This document shows positions 9,099 to 18,379 of a stretch of DNA of 64,000 bases, piece after piece; positions within the stretch are counted from its first letter, which is position 1; each line of letters starts with the position of its first letter. The stretch is from Arthrobacter sp. SLBN-100. GTDB taxonomy: Bacteria > Actinomycetota > Actinomycetes > Actinomycetales > Micrococcaceae. The notes beneath the pieces are model-generated. The model did not search any database. It had not been told where the DNA came from and saw only the letters and a list, made by a program, of their open reading frames with translations. Where the stretch lies: contig NZ_VFMY01000001.1 in assembly GCF_006715305.1 (NCBI RefSeq), forward strand, positions 1,178,001-1,242,000, in the 5' to 3' direction. The position numbers and the translations under genes were made by a program.

Positions 9099-10874
9099 CT
9101 ACTTGCGGCCGACGAACCAGTCCTGAAGCTTCCGCAGCCGGGACTGCAGCTGTTCCTCGTTCGCCTGGGCAACGGGCGGGCCGCCGCACACCGTGCGCAG
9201 CTTGGTATGCACCACCCCGTGGGGCGTGCCGGTCCGGGCTGACCAGGCCGCCACGTTCTTGGCCAGTTCGTTCCGGAGGTCCATCAGCAGCCGGTGGTCC
9301 GGGACCGCGGGCGCAGGAGCGGCCGCGGGAGCCTTCCGGTTCTTGCGGTTGAGCTGCTCATGCTGGCGCTGCCGCAGGAGTGTGCCCACCTGTTCGGCGT
9401 CCAGCAGCCCGGGAATGCCCAGGAAGTCCAGTTCGTCCTCGGAGCCCACCTCGCCGCCGGTCCCGAACTCGCCGCCGTCGAACAGGACACGGTCAAACGA
9501 CGCCTGGGAGTCCAGGGCCTCGAACTTGCCCTTGGTCAGGCTGTCGGAGGCCTTGTCCTCGCGGTTGGCCTCGGCCATGAGCGAGTCTTCGGGATTGAAC
9601 AGCCCGTCCCCGTCCTCCTTCTCCGGCCGGTCCAGGGCGTGGTCCCGTTCGGCCTCCATGGAGTTCGCCAGCGCCATGAGCTGGGGAACCGAGGGCAGGA
9701 AGACCGACGCCGTCTCCCCCCTTTTGCGTGCGCGCACGAAGCGACCCACAGCCTGGGCGAAAAACAGCGGGGTTGAGGTTGAGGTGGCGTAAACCCCCAC
9801 AGAAAGGCGCGGAACGTCGACGCCTTCAGACACCATGCGGACGGCCACCATCCACCGTTTCTCGCTGGCGGTGAATTCCTCAATCTTGCTCGAGGCCTTG
9901 GCATCATCGGACAGGATGACGGTGGGCGACTCCCCCGTGATCCTTTTCAACTGTCCGGCGTAGGCGCGGGCGTCCTCGTGGTCCGTGGCGATCACCAGGC
10001 CGCCGGCATCGGGGACGGTGCGGCGCACTTCACTCAGCCGTTTGTCAGCCCCGGCCAGTACCGCCGGAATCCATTCACCTGCCGGGTTCAATGCCGTGCG
10101 CCATGCGTGGGACGTGATGTCCTTGGTCACCGCGGCCTCGCCGAGCGACGCCGCCATTTCCTCGCCGGCGCTGGTCCGCCAGCGCATCTGGCCGGAGTAC
10201 GCCATAAACATCACCGGCCGGACCACGTGGTCCCGCAGGGCGTTGCCGTAGCCGTAGGTGTAGTCCGCCCTGGAGCGGCGGATGCCGTCCCGGTCCTCCG
10301 CGTACTCAACGAAGGGAATCGGGGAGGTGTCTGAGCGGAACGGCGTTCCGGTCAGCGAGAGCCGGCGCACCGCAGGATCAAACGCCTCGCGCAGGCCGTC
10401 GCCCCAGGAAAGTGCCTCACCGCCATGGTGGATCTCATCCAGGATCACCAGGGTCCGCGCGGCCTCAGTCTTAGCCCGGTGCAGCAGGGGCTTGCTGGCC
10501 ACCTGGGCATAGGTGACGGCGACGCCGATGAAACCTCGGCCGTGCTGGCCGTCGGAGTTCTTGAAGTTGGGGTCGATGGCGATGCCAACCTTGGCGGCCG
10601 CGTCCGCCCACTGGCGCTTCAGGTGGTCAGTGGGCGCCACGATGGTCACGCGGTTCACCGTTCCGGAGTCGATCAGCGTGGATGCGACACGGAGCGCGAA
10701 CGTGGTCTTACCGGCGCCGGGGGTGGCCACCGCCAGGAAGTCCCGCGGAGTTGTCCTCAGGTAGAGGTCCAGGGCTTCCTGTTGCCAGGCACGGAGTTTC
10801 GGGGCGGTTCCCCAGGCTGCGCGTTCCGGATAAGCCGGAGGCAGGGTGGGGCCGCCAAAGAGCGTCTCCGTCAC
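9099..10874 (-). CDS. Superfamily 2 DEAD/DEAH-box helicase
   Basis: 591 aa. Walker A is ATPGAGKT at 50-57, motif II is DEIHH at 146-150, motif III region is SLTGTP, and motif VI is QAVGRFVRA. The C-terminal 170 residues are acidic and then Ala/Pro-rich, with no recognised domain. The domain order resembles type III restriction/XPB-like translocases, but no nuclease is visible. In actinobacteria this family sits beside DUF3039; here its GTG shares one base with the DUF3039 stop (TAGTG). The substrate and role are unknown; a DNA or RNA repair function is only a guess. Confidence 0.88.
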   Translation of the reverse strand: MTETLFGGPTLPPAYPERAAWGTAPKLRAWQQEALDLYLRTTPRDFLAVATPGAGKTTFALRVASTLIDSGTVNRVTIVAPTDHLKRQWADAAAKVGIAIDPNFKNSDGQHGRGFIGVAVTYAQVASKPLLHRAKTEAARTLVILDEIHHGGEALSWGDGLREAFDPAVRRLSLTGTPFRSDTSPIPFVEYAEDRDGIRRSRADYTYGYGNALRDHVVRPVMFMAYSGQMRWRTSAGEEMAASLGEAAVTKDITSHAWRTALNPAGEWIPAVLAGADKRLSEVRRTVPDAGGLVIATDHEDARAYAGQLKRITGESPTVILSDDAKASSKIEEFTASEKRWMVAVRMVSEGVDVPRLSVGVYATSTSTPLFFAQAVGRFVRARKRGETASVFLPSVPQLMALANSMEAERDHALDRPEKEDGDGLFNPEDSLMAEANREDKASDSLTKGKFEALDSQASFDRVLFDGGEFGTGGEVGSEDELDFLGIPGLLDAEQVGTLLRQRQHEQLNRKNRKAPAAAPAPAVPDHRLLMDLRNELAKNVAAWSARTGTPHGVVHTKLRTVCGGPPVAQANEEQLQSRLRKLQDWFVGRK

Positions 10875-11206
10875 TATTTGTTGTTGCCTGAGTCCCCTCC
10901 GGGACCCTTGCCGCCGTCGTTGCCCGGGCGGAGGCCGTCATAGACCTCTTTGCACATGGGGCACACCGGGAACTTCTGCGGATCCCGGCCGGGCGTCCAG
11001 ACTTTGCCGCACAGGGCGATGACAGGCTCCCCGGTCAGCGCGGACTCCATGATTTTTTCCTTGCGCACGTAGTGCGAAAAGCGCTCCCGGTCCCCGGGCT
11101 CCACCTCTTGGCGCAGTTCCTCGCGCTCAATGGTGGCTGTGGACGTTCCAGCCCCGGAAAGCTCGCGCATCGGGTCGTTTTCGAGAGGGTCCGTCATGCT
11201 AGTCAT
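10874..11206 (-). CDS. DUF3039 domain protein (putative zinc ribbon)
   Basis: About 110 aa, charged and cytosolic. The conserved half reads ALCGKVWTPGRDPQKFPVCPMCK: one Cys followed by CPMC, with His in FSHYVRKEK before it, which suggests a single zinc site. The function is unknown. It is immediately upstream of the helicase with a 1-nt overlap, so the two are co-translated and may form a complex. ATG at 11206 is chosen because TAAGAT lies 7 nt upstream; an ATG at 11215 is also in frame but overlaps that box. Confidence 0.8.
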   Translation of the reverse strand: MTSMTDPLENDPMRELSGAGTSTATIEREELRQEVEPGDRERFSHYVRKEKIMESALTGEPVIALCGKVWTPGRDPQKFPVCPMCKEVYDGLRPGNDGGKGPGGDSGNNK

Positions 11207-11213
11207 GCGATCC

Positions 11214-11219
11214 ATCTTA
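11214..11219 (-). promoter_or_regulatory. -10 box of the DUF3039-helicase leaderless promoter
   Basis: TAAGAT on the minus strand lies 7 nt before ATG at 11206, matching the leaderless spacing seen at other genes here. Confidence 0.45.
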
Positions 11220-11324
11220 GCCGTTCCGGCGGCCGGACGTTCGACGCCGGGGGCTGCTGCCGCGCCGCCCGGAACCTGCCGCCGTCGTACTTTCCCGCTT
11301 GGTTGCCGGGCGCGGTGGCGGCGG

Positions 11325-12107
11325 TCAGAGGCCCTGCCAGGCAGGTTTGTTGTCGTAGGTGTGGCGGTAAAAATCCGCCAGCTTCAACGCCGAGGCGGCA
11401 GCTTCGTCCAGCAAAACGGTGGTGTGGGGATGGAACTGCAGCACCGATGCCGGGCAGATGGCAGCCACCGGCCCTTCAACAAATTCCCGCACTGCTCGCG
11501 CCTTTTGCGCCCCCGTTGCCACCAGGATCACATGCCTGGCTTCCATGATGGTGCCCAGCCCCTGGGTGAGGACGTGGTGCGGGACCTCGGCGAGGCTGTT
11601 GAAGAACCGTGCGTTGTCCCGGCGTGTCTGTTCGATGAGGCTTTTGATCCGCGTGCGGGAGGCGAAGGAGGATCCGGGCTCGTTGAAACCGATGTGGCCG
11701 TCGGTGCCCACGCCCAGGAGTTGCAGATCGATGCCGCCCGCTGCAGCGATGGATTCCTCGTACGCCTGGCAGGCGGCGGGGATGTCAGCCGCCGTCCCGT
11801 CCGGGCCGTGGACGTGCTCCGGGGAGATGTTCACCCGGTCGGTGAACTCGCGCCGGATCACTTCACGGTAGGACTCCCGGTGGCCGGCGGGCAGGCCAAC
11901 GTACTCATCCAGGGCAAAGCCGTGGGCCCGGCTGAAGTCCAGGCCTCCCCGGTCATGGCGGGCGGCCAGCTCATCATAGATGGGCAACGGCGAGGACCCG
12001 GTGGCCAGGCCGAGGACAGCGTCCGGTTTGTGCCGGAGCAGCTCCTCGATGGCGTCGGCTGCCAGCTTGCCGATCCGTTTGCTGCCGTTGAGGATAACGA
12101 TTTCCAT
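11325..12107 (-). CDS. nagB: Glucosamine-6-phosphate deaminase
   Basis: 260 aa, normal length. It converts glucosamine-6-phosphate to fructose-6-phosphate and ammonia, linking amino-sugar use with glycolysis. Motifs are LGLATGSSP (phosphate loop), FALDEYVGLP (general acid/base Asp region) and LLGVGTDGHIGFNEPGS. A GGAAGGAA ribosome-binding site precedes the ATG. It is 21 nt downstream of the ABC permease gene and may be read from that operon. No nagA or sugar transporter is adjacent. Confidence 0.95.
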   Translation of the reverse strand: MEIVILNGSKRIGKLAADAIEELLRHKPDAVLGLATGSSPLPIYDELAARHDRGGLDFSRAHGFALDEYVGLPAGHRESYREVIRREFTDRVNISPEHVHGPDGTAADIPAACQAYEESIAAAGGIDLQLLGVGTDGHIGFNEPGSSFASRTRIKSLIEQTRRDNARFFNSLAEVPHHVLTQGLGTIMEARHVILVATGAQKARAVREFVEGPVAAICPASVLQFHPHTTVLLDEAAASALKLADFYRHTYDNKPAWQGL

Positions 12108-12128
12108 CTTGTTCCTTCCGGGGCCTTT

Positions 12129-13700
12129 TCAGCGGTTGACGGTGACCTGGGCCAGCAGCTCCGGCCCGCGGGCGTCCAGCCATTTCCCGCCCAGCCGCAC
12201 ACCGGTGACAAAAAGCGCAAGCCCCAGCAGGAGCCCCGCACCGAGGTTCAGCCAGCCGAAAAGACTGTTTCCGGTGGCCAGCTGGGCAACCAGGAGCGCC
12301 GCCTCGGGCAGGACCAGGACAAACAGAATTCCCATCCCGGCGAACTGCACCGCAAGGGTCTGGCCCACGTTTCCGGGCGGCTTCTTGAACGGACTGTCCC
12401 CAGGCAGCGGAACGGCCACTGTGTAGCGGGCCGACACCACGGAGGACAAACCCAGCCCCGTAAAGAGGATCCCCAGGCTCAATCCCAACTGGCCGGGCAA
12501 GGAAGCCCAGTCCGCGGTGAATGCGGCGCAGCCTATGGCGAACACCAGGACCACCGGAAGGGCGAAGGCCAGGCAGGCGAGTGCCCGGCCCAGCCGGTCG
12601 TCCACGCCCCGGACGCCGCTGGCCAGGTGCAGCGCGAAGGCGGTGTTGTCATAGGAGACATCGGCGGAGATGGACCAGGCCAGGATAAACGCCGTCAAGG
12701 GCGCCAGGAAGGCAAGGGTGCTGAAGTCGCCGGTCCGGGCGCCTTGGAACACCAGCAGCACGGGGAGCAGCGGTACCACAACGAGTGAGCCGGAGTAGCG
12801 GGGATCGCGGATCCAGTACGTGAGGGACCGGGCCATTACGGCGCCGGCGGGAACAGCGGGCAGGAGCCCGAACAGGCCCAGCTTTCCGGCCTTGCGCTTG
12901 CTGGCGCCGGAGTAGGGCGGGTTTACCAGGGCCCGTTCCAGCAGCAGTTTCCAGCACCAGGCCAGTCCGGCCAGGACTGCAACGGACATGAGCAGCTTCA
13001 GGGCGGCCGCTCCCGGCCGGCCGGCGTCGACATCCCCCGCGATCGACCACGGAGCACCCAGCGGAGTCCAGGACATCGTCTCTGCGAACTCCGGCAGGAA
13101 GCCGGCGGAGGCGGAGATTCCGCGGCTCAGTCCCGCCACGATCGGGCCCAGGAGGACCAAGGGCACCATAAACGCGATGCCACTGACGTCCTTGAAGCGC
13201 CGGGATGCGGCGAGCCTCGCAGTTGCCGTGGTGACCACCTTCGACAGCACGATGCAGGTCAACACCCCCAGCACTGCTCCCACGAGGGCTGCGAGCGAGG
13301 GCAGCACGCCGCGTGACCACGTCACCACCGTGGCCAGTGCCACCAGGGTGGTGGCCAGCCCGGGAATGCCGATCAGCCCGCCCAGTGCCAGCCCTGCCAG
13401 CATTTGCTTCATGGGAATGGCGAAGGTGGTGAAGCGTGCAGGATCGAGGGTCATGTCCGTGGCCGAAGCGACCACCGGAATGATTCCCCAGCCCAGGATG
13501 GCCGCCGATCCGCCGAGCACCACGGCTGTTTGGACCAGTTCGTGGTCTGCCCGGCGCAGCAGGACCAGCACCAACACCAGCATGGCCACCAGGCCCAGCG
13601 CATAAAGCCCGGCGAAGGCCATGCCCACCAACTGCCAGGGGCTGCGGCGGAGGCCGTTGCGCAACAGGGTCAGTTTGAGCCTTAGAAGATGCGCAACCAT
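12129..13700 (-). CDS. ABC transporter permease (ABC-2-like exporter)
   Basis: 523 aa with roughly 10-12 hydrophobic segments. The start MVAHLLRLKLTLLRNGLRR is followed by the first membrane helix. ATG at 13700 lies within the end of the ATPase gene (19-nt overlap), after GGAAGGG. Sequence upstream in this frame is a shadow of the ATPase gene. The pairing of one large permease with one ATPase, and no binding protein, fits an exporter; the substrate is unknown. The C-terminal half again shows paired helices, as in duplicated-permease exporters. Confidence 0.85.
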   Translation of the reverse strand: MVAHLLRLKLTLLRNGLRRSPWQLVGMAFAGLYALGLVAMLVLVLVLLRRADHELVQTAVVLGGSAAILGWGIIPVVASATDMTLDPARFTTFAIPMKQMLAGLALGGLIGIPGLATTLVALATVVTWSRGVLPSLAALVGAVLGVLTCIVLSKVVTTATARLAASRRFKDVSGIAFMVPLVLLGPIVAGLSRGISASAGFLPEFAETMSWTPLGAPWSIAGDVDAGRPGAAALKLLMSVAVLAGLAWCWKLLLERALVNPPYSGASKRKAGKLGLFGLLPAVPAGAVMARSLTYWIRDPRYSGSLVVVPLLPVLLVFQGARTGDFSTLAFLAPLTAFILAWSISADVSYDNTAFALHLASGVRGVDDRLGRALACLAFALPVVLVFAIGCAAFTADWASLPGQLGLSLGILFTGLGLSSVVSARYTVAVPLPGDSPFKKPPGNVGQTLAVQFAGMGILFVLVLPEAALLVAQLATGNSLFGWLNLGAGLLLGLALFVTGVRLGGKWLDARGPELLAQVTVNR

Positions 13701-14494
13701 TCCAACCCTTCCGTGTGGCTGCGGCCGCCTACCAGCTGGACGAAACGGTCCTCGAGGGAGGCTCCGGCGCGCACCTCGTCCACGGTCCCCGCTGCCAGCA
13801 GCCGGCCGGCCGCCACCACGGCAACGTGGTCGCACATGCGCTGCACCAGGTCCATGACATGGCTCGAGACGATCACCGTTCCGCCGGAGGCCACGTAGCC
13901 GTCCAGGATGGAGCGGATATTGGCGGCAGAAACCGGGTCCACCGCCTCGAAGGGTTCGTCCAGCACCAGCAGCCGCGGCGCATGGATCAGCGCTGAGGCG
14001 AGGGCGATCTTTTTGGTCATGCCGGCGGAGTAGTCCACCACCAGGGTGCCCGCGTCCTGGGCCAGGTCCAGGGCTGCCAGCAGTTCCCCCACGCGGCTGG
14101 CCACCACGTCCTTGTCCATGCCACGCAGCAGTCCGGCGTACGTGACCAGTTGCTCGCCAGTAAGCCGGTCGAACAGCCGCACGCCGTCGGGCAGGATGCC
14201 CATCAACCGCTTGGCCTCCAGCGGCCGGGACCAGACGTCAACCCCGTGGACAACTGCCGTGCCGAAGTCAGGGCGCAGGAGCCCGGTGGCCATCGACAAC
14301 GTGGTGGTCTTGCCGGCACCATTCGGGCCCACGATCCCGAAGAAGGAACCGGCCGGCACGTCCAGGCTGATGCCGTCCACTGCGATCTTCCGGCCAAAGC
14401 GCTTGGCCAGCCCGCGGATGGATAGCGCTGCTACGGGACGGGCCGGCTGGACCGGATCAGGGTGTTGGACCGGATCAGGGTGCTGGGCAGTCAT
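13682..14494 (-). CDS. ABC transporter ATP-binding protein
   Basis: 270 aa. Walker A is GPNGAGKTTT, the signature region is DYSAGMTKKIALASALI, Walker B is LLVLDEPFEAVD, and the switch His is in SSHVMDL. The signature is SAGMTKK rather than canonical LSGGQ, as in many ABC-2 exporters. The first 18 residues contain a duplicated HPDPVQ, encoded by an 18-bp direct repeat. The ATG lies 6 nt after TAGTCT, so the mRNA is probably leaderless. The partner permease overlaps it. Confidence 0.92.
   Translation of the reverse strand: MTAQHPDPVQHPDPVQPARPVAALSIRGLAKRFGRKIAVDGISLDVPAGSFFGIVGPNGAGKTTTLSMATGLLRPDFGTAVVHGVDVWSRPLEAKRLMGILPDGVRLFDRLTGEQLVTYAGLLRGMDKDVVASRVGELLAALDLAQDAGTLVVDYSAGMTKKIALASALIHAPRLLVLDEPFEAVDPVSAANIRSILDGYVASGGTVIVSSHVMDLVQRMCDHVAVVAAGRLLAAGTVDEVRAGASLEDRFVQLVGGRSHTEGLEWLRIF
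14448..14483. repeat. 18-bp tandem duplication in the ABC ATPase N-terminus
   Basis: Two adjacent copies (14448-14465 and 14466-14483) differ at the last base. They encode HPDPVQ twice at residues 5-16, outside the ATPase fold. Frame is kept. Confidence 0.9.
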
Positions 14495-14500
14495 GAAGCC

Positions 14501-14506
14501 AGACTA
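14501..14506 (-). promoter_or_regulatory. -10 box of the ABC operon leaderless promoter
   Basis: TAGTCT on the minus strand lies 6 nt before the ATPase ATG at 14494. Confidence 0.5.
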
Positions 14507-14544
14507 GTCCTCACCCCGCAGCCACGGGGTCCTCCTGACGGCAA

Positions 14545-15642
14545 TCAGAAAGTCCGGCGCGGTACCGCGCGCTCGTACTGCGGCGCCCACCTGATGTCGT
14601 GGCCCAATTCAAACGCTGCGCGCAGCCACCAGTGCGGGTCCCGCAAGGCAGCCCGGGCGATGAAAACGCCGTCGGCCTGCCCTGTGGCGACCGCGTGCTC
14701 GGCCTGGCCGGCGGAGGTCAGCAGGCCCACAGTACCCGTGGGCACTCCGGCCTCGCTGCGGACAGCGGCGGAGAACCCCGTCTGGTAGCCGGGACCGGCC
14801 TTGATCTGCTGATGGGCCACGGCTCCGCCGCTGGAGACGTCGACGAGGTCCACACCATGGGCAGCCGCCTGCCGGGCCAGGCGCACGGAGGCTGCCAGGT
14901 CCACTCCGCCTTCGGCCCAGTCGCTCGCCGAGATCCTCAGCAGCAGGGGCATCGAATCAGGAATAACATCCCGCACCGCATCCACCACCGCAAGCATGAG
15001 CCTGTTCCGGCTTTCTTCGTCTCCGCCCCAAGTGTCAGTCCGCGCATTGATCAGCGGGCTCTGGAACTGGTGCAGCAGGTAGCCGTGCGCCCCGTGGATC
15101 TCCAAGGTGTCGAACCCGGCTTCAACGGCACGGACTGCAGCCGCGGCGAAGTCGTTGATGACTCCCCTGATCTGTTCCTCCGTCATTTCAGACGGCAAGG
15201 CATAGCCGTCGAAAGCAGACGGCGACGGTCCCACGGTGGTCCAGCCGCCGCCGGACTCCGGGACACTGCCCTGCTGGCCGGAGAAAGGCCAGTACGTGGA
15301 GGCCTTCCGGCCGGCATGGGCCAGCTGGGCACCGATTTTTGCGTCCGCCGCCCCGTAGCGGTGCACGAAGGAGGTGATCCGCTGCCAGGCCTCCGCCTGG
15401 GCGTCGTTGTACAGGCCGGCGTCCCGGGGACTGATCCGGCCTTCGGCGTTAACAGCCGCCGCCTCGGTGAGGATCAGCGCCGCGCCGCCGGCGGCGAAGG
15501 AGCCCAGGTGCATCAGGTGCCAGTCGTGCGGAACTCCCGGCGCGTCGTCGGGATCGCAGCTGTACTGGCACATGGGCGATACCCAGCCGCGGTGCTGGAG
15601 CTCCAGCGAACGGAGCTTGAGCGGCTCAAACAGTGCGGACAC
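14545..15642 (-). CDS. NADH:flavin oxidoreductase, old-yellow-enzyme family (YqjM-like)
   Basis: 365 aa. An FMN-dependent ene-reductase barrel with SPMCQYSC near residue 26 (the regulatory Cys of the YqjM class), HAGRKAS, and EIHGAHGYLLHQF with the substrate-binding His pair. It reduces activated C=C bonds of enones using NAD(P)H; the natural substrate is unknown. The GTG start shares one base with the stop of the YbbN-like gene, so the two are co-translated, which may point to a link with oxidative or electrophile stress. Confidence 0.9.
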   Translation of the reverse strand: MSALFEPLKLRSLELQHRGWVSPMCQYSCDPDDAPGVPHDWHLMHLGSFAAGGAALILTEAAAVNAEGRISPRDAGLYNDAQAEAWQRITSFVHRYGAADAKIGAQLAHAGRKASTYWPFSGQQGSVPESGGGWTTVGPSPSAFDGYALPSEMTEEQIRGVINDFAAAAVRAVEAGFDTLEIHGAHGYLLHQFQSPLINARTDTWGGDEESRNRLMLAVVDAVRDVIPDSMPLLLRISASDWAEGGVDLAASVRLARQAAAHGVDLVDVSSGGAVAHQQIKAGPGYQTGFSAAVRSEAGVPTGTVGLLTSAGQAEHAVATGQADGVFIARAALRDPHWWLRAAFELGHDIRWAPQYERAVPRRTF

Positions 15643-16625
15643 TAGAACAACACCCGGGCCAGGGCCTGCCGTGCCTTGGCCACGCGCTCGTCTGAGGCCC
15701 CTACCACCTCGAACAGCTCCAGCAGGCGCACGCGGGCGGTCTCCCGCTCCGGTCCGAAGTTCCTCCCGATGAAGCTGACCAGCCGGTTCAGCGCATCCTC
15801 CACATGCCCACCGGCAATGTCGAGGTCGGCAACGGCAAGCTGGGTCTCCAGGTTGTCCGGTTCATCGGCTGCCCGTGCGCGGAGGGCTTCGCTGTCCTGG
15901 GCCGTCAACGGCTGGAGGCGCAGCATCAGCTCCACCTGGGCCAGCCCGGCCTTAGCCTCGTGGTCGGACGGCATGTCGTTCAGCGCCTGGCGGTAGGCAT
16001 CCGCCGCGGCCGCGTAGTCGCCTGCTTCGATGGCGTCAAAGGCGGCCTGGTGCAACGGCGGCGGCGGCGGGGGCTCCGCCTCGGCGCCGGCTCCCCCGCC
16101 CAGGCTGCCCGTCACACCATTTGCCGCCGCCACTTTCAACAGTTCGTCAAAGAGGCTGCGTACCTGCTGTTCGTCCGCACCGCCCTGGAACAGCGGGACC
16201 GGCTGCCCCTTCAGCACGGCAACGGCGGTGGGGACAGCCTGCACCTGGAAGGCCTGGGCCAGCTGCGGGAACGCTTCGATATCGGCAGCACCGAGGACCA
16301 GCCGCCCGCCGTAGCTGTCCACCACCTGCTCAAGGACGTCCAGCATCCCGGCCGACTCGGGCGAGTAGGAAGCCCAGAGGGCAAAAACCACGGGCACCTG
16401 GGCTGAGAGCTCCACCAGTTGCTGGAAATTGGCCTCAGTGACGTTGACCTTCAGTTCCGGAGCGCCGGGAGCCGAGCCGGGCTGTCCGCCGCCGGATCCG
16501 GTCGGCGGGGCGGACGGGCCAGACGGGGCCGGGCGCTGCTTCAGTGAGGAAAGGTCGACGGCGCCGCGCAGGTTAAGCAGGCTGGCAGCGGCAGGAGGGA
16601 CTGGGCGGGAAGCTGGCGAACTCAT
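15642..16625 (-). CDS. YbbN/CnoX-like co-chaperone: thioredoxin fold plus TPR-like repeats
   Basis: 327 aa. Residues about 65-165 form a thioredoxin-like domain in which the usual WCxxC is WASYSPES, so no redox cysteines remain. Residues about 195-325 are helical, TPR-like repeats (AADAYRQALNDMP, LNRLVSFIG). Actinobacterial YbbN proteins have this order and are thought to hold or hand over clients to chaperones; that role is inferred. The N-terminus is Pro/Gly-rich. ATG at 16625 lies 7 nt after TAGAGT (leaderless). The ATG at 16643 is upstream of that box. Confidence 0.87.
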   Translation of the reverse strand: MSSPASRPVPPAAASLLNLRGAVDLSSLKQRPAPSGPSAPPTGSGGGQPGSAPGAPELKVNVTEANFQQLVELSAQVPVVFALWASYSPESAGMLDVLEQVVDSYGGRLVLGAADIEAFPQLAQAFQVQAVPTAVAVLKGQPVPLFQGGADEQQVRSLFDELLKVAAANGVTGSLGGGAGAEAEPPPPPPLHQAAFDAIEAGDYAAAADAYRQALNDMPSDHEAKAGLAQVELMLRLQPLTAQDSEALRARAADEPDNLETQLAVADLDIAGGHVEDALNRLVSFIGRNFGPERETARVRLLELFEVVGASDERVAKARQALARVLF

Positions 16626-16632
16626 GCTTTCC

Positions 16633-16638
16633 ACTCTA
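16633..16638 (-). promoter_or_regulatory. -10 box of the YbbN-OYE leaderless promoter
   Basis: TAGAGT on the minus strand lies 7 nt before ATG at 16625. Confidence 0.55.
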
Positions 16639-16678
16639 GCCACTCCGGCCGCTGCCGGGGATACTGCAGAGACGGGGA

Positions 16679-18379
16679 CTACTTGAAGCTGGCTCCCACC
16701 AGCCCGCGGGTTGCGGCAACGAGCTTCATGGGGTCGGTGGAGCCTGCCGGCGGGATGTACACCGCCATGGATTCGGCGAAACTGAGGACCATTCCGGTGG
16801 TGGTTTCCTTGCCGCCGGCCAAGGCCGCAGCGTCGTCGCCGATGGTCAACTTGTCACCGGCAGCCTTGGGAGTTCCCTCGAAACCGAAGTTGATCCGGCC
16901 CAGGACCAGGGCTCCGCCGTCGGCAGTACGGAACACAACAGTGCTTTCCGGAACCACCTTGTGCGTGAACGCGAAGTTTCCGTTCTCGCCGGCCTTGACC
17001 ACCTCGGACTGGTAGGACAGGGTGTCGGCGATGTACGGCGAGGACTCACCCTCCACGAGCTTGTCCTTGAAGGCGGAATCTGCGCTGGTGAGCCTGTCGG
17101 CCAGGCCGGACATTGCTTCTTCACCGCTGTAGAGCAGCCCGGTCTTGTCACCGGCAGCCATGGTTTCCGTCCCGTCACGGTTGATGGTGGGGAAGGTCGT
17201 CCCGGGCTGCAGAGGATTCGTTTCCACGAGCTTGTAGTTCTCGCGCGGTGACGCCTGGACGAGGGTCAGCAGCTGCGGCACAACGTTGCCGTCACCCTGC
17301 GTCACGGCCAGCACGGACCGCGGCCACTCGCGGTCCTTCGTGACCACCGTGGTGAGGAGCTTGGTGGACCGGACGGGCATGCGTGCCTCGTAGGATCCCA
17401 CCTGGGAGCGGATCTTGTAGTTCTGCGTCCGGACTTCCAACTCGGTCCCCCCTACCCGCTCGGCCAGCTTCGCGGCGTCCTTTGCCGCATCACCGGCGTC
17501 CGCAACGCTGGAGACCTGCTCCAGGATGCGGCGGAACTGGGCATCCAGCAGCACCGGCGAGCCGGCCTGCCCGGCGGCTGACGCCGCCGACGCCGGATCC
17601 GACGAGGGCGAGGGCGACGCTGCATGTGCCGCAGTACCGGCTCCGGCAGCCACAACCACCGTTGCCACTCCCGCTGCAACCATGCCCAGGGGCGAAGACG
17701 AGCGGGCCTCGGACCGGGCGCGGGCACGCTGGGCAAAACCGCTGCCCTTGCCATCGCCTTCACCGTTGCGCTTGGGGGCGGAGAGCAGGGCCAGGACGAT
17801 GCCGCCCAGGATCAGGAGGGAGCCCAGCACCATCAGCGGGATGGCCCAGGGCGTGGAGGTATCGTTCGGGAACGTCATGGAGATGGAGGAGGGGGCCGGC
17901 TGGGTCCCGTCCGAAGCCAGCAGGAGCGTCCAGTCGCCGTCAGCCGGCGGCGTCCAGGAGTATTCCAGTTCTCCGCTGGCATTCTCGGCGGACACCCAGA
18001 GATCGGAGCCGGCCGGGCTCGGCGCAGTGGCCTCGCCGTCGGCATGTTCAACCTGGAGGGACTTTCCGTCCTCCGAAACCCCCGTGACGGTGTTGTGCGC
18101 CGTTTGCCCCACCCAGGCGTCCACGTCGTCGGGACGGCCTGCCGCGAGCAGGAAATTGCCGTCACCCTCGATATCGATCTTGACGGTTCCGCCGTGCAGG
18201 GTGCGCAGGTTCTGGTCTATGACGGTCAACGGCGCCGCCTGCCCATCAGCGGGCGCAGAGGCCGTGAACGTTTCGGAGGGGGCCCAGATGGTTTTCTGGC
18301 CGATGCCGGCCAGCAGTGTCAGGAGGCCGAGCAGCACAAGTGCGGCTGCAGTCTTTAAACGCAAGGGAACACCTATCAT
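16679..18379 (-). CDS. Membrane-anchored extracytoplasmic protein of unknown function
   Basis: 566 aa from ATG at 18379. Residues 8-26 are a signal or anchor helix. Residues 40-175 are a beta-rich, Asp/Gly/Thr-rich outer segment. About 182-204 is a membrane helix followed by a basic stretch (AQRARARSEARSS). About 230-252 is a second hydrophobic stretch ending AAHAASPSP, which looks like a signal-peptidase site. A 300-residue C-terminal domain follows, with many TVV, DG and LVE motifs and no cysteines. I do not recognise a known domain. It resembles two secreted modules joined in one chain. Possible start codons further downstream (TTG) cannot be excluded. It diverges from the AI-2E permease gene. 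Confidence 0.75.
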   Translation of the reverse strand: MIGVPLRLKTAAALVLLGLLTLLAGIGQKTIWAPSETFTASAPADGQAAPLTVIDQNLRTLHGGTVKIDIEGDGNFLLAAGRPDDVDAWVGQTAHNTVTGVSEDGKSLQVEHADGEATAPSPAGSDLWVSAENASGELEYSWTPPADGDWTLLLASDGTQPAPSSISMTFPNDTSTPWAIPLMVLGSLLILGGIVLALLSAPKRNGEGDGKGSGFAQRARARSEARSSSPLGMVAAGVATVVVAAGAGTAAHAASPSPSSDPASAASAAGQAGSPVLLDAQFRRILEQVSSVADAGDAAKDAAKLAERVGGTELEVRTQNYKIRSQVGSYEARMPVRSTKLLTTVVTKDREWPRSVLAVTQGDGNVVPQLLTLVQASPRENYKLVETNPLQPGTTFPTINRDGTETMAAGDKTGLLYSGEEAMSGLADRLTSADSAFKDKLVEGESSPYIADTLSYQSEVVKAGENGNFAFTHKVVPESTVVFRTADGGALVLGRINFGFEGTPKAAGDKLTIGDDAAALAGGKETTTGMVLSFAESMAVYIPPAGSTDPMKLVAATRGLVGASFK

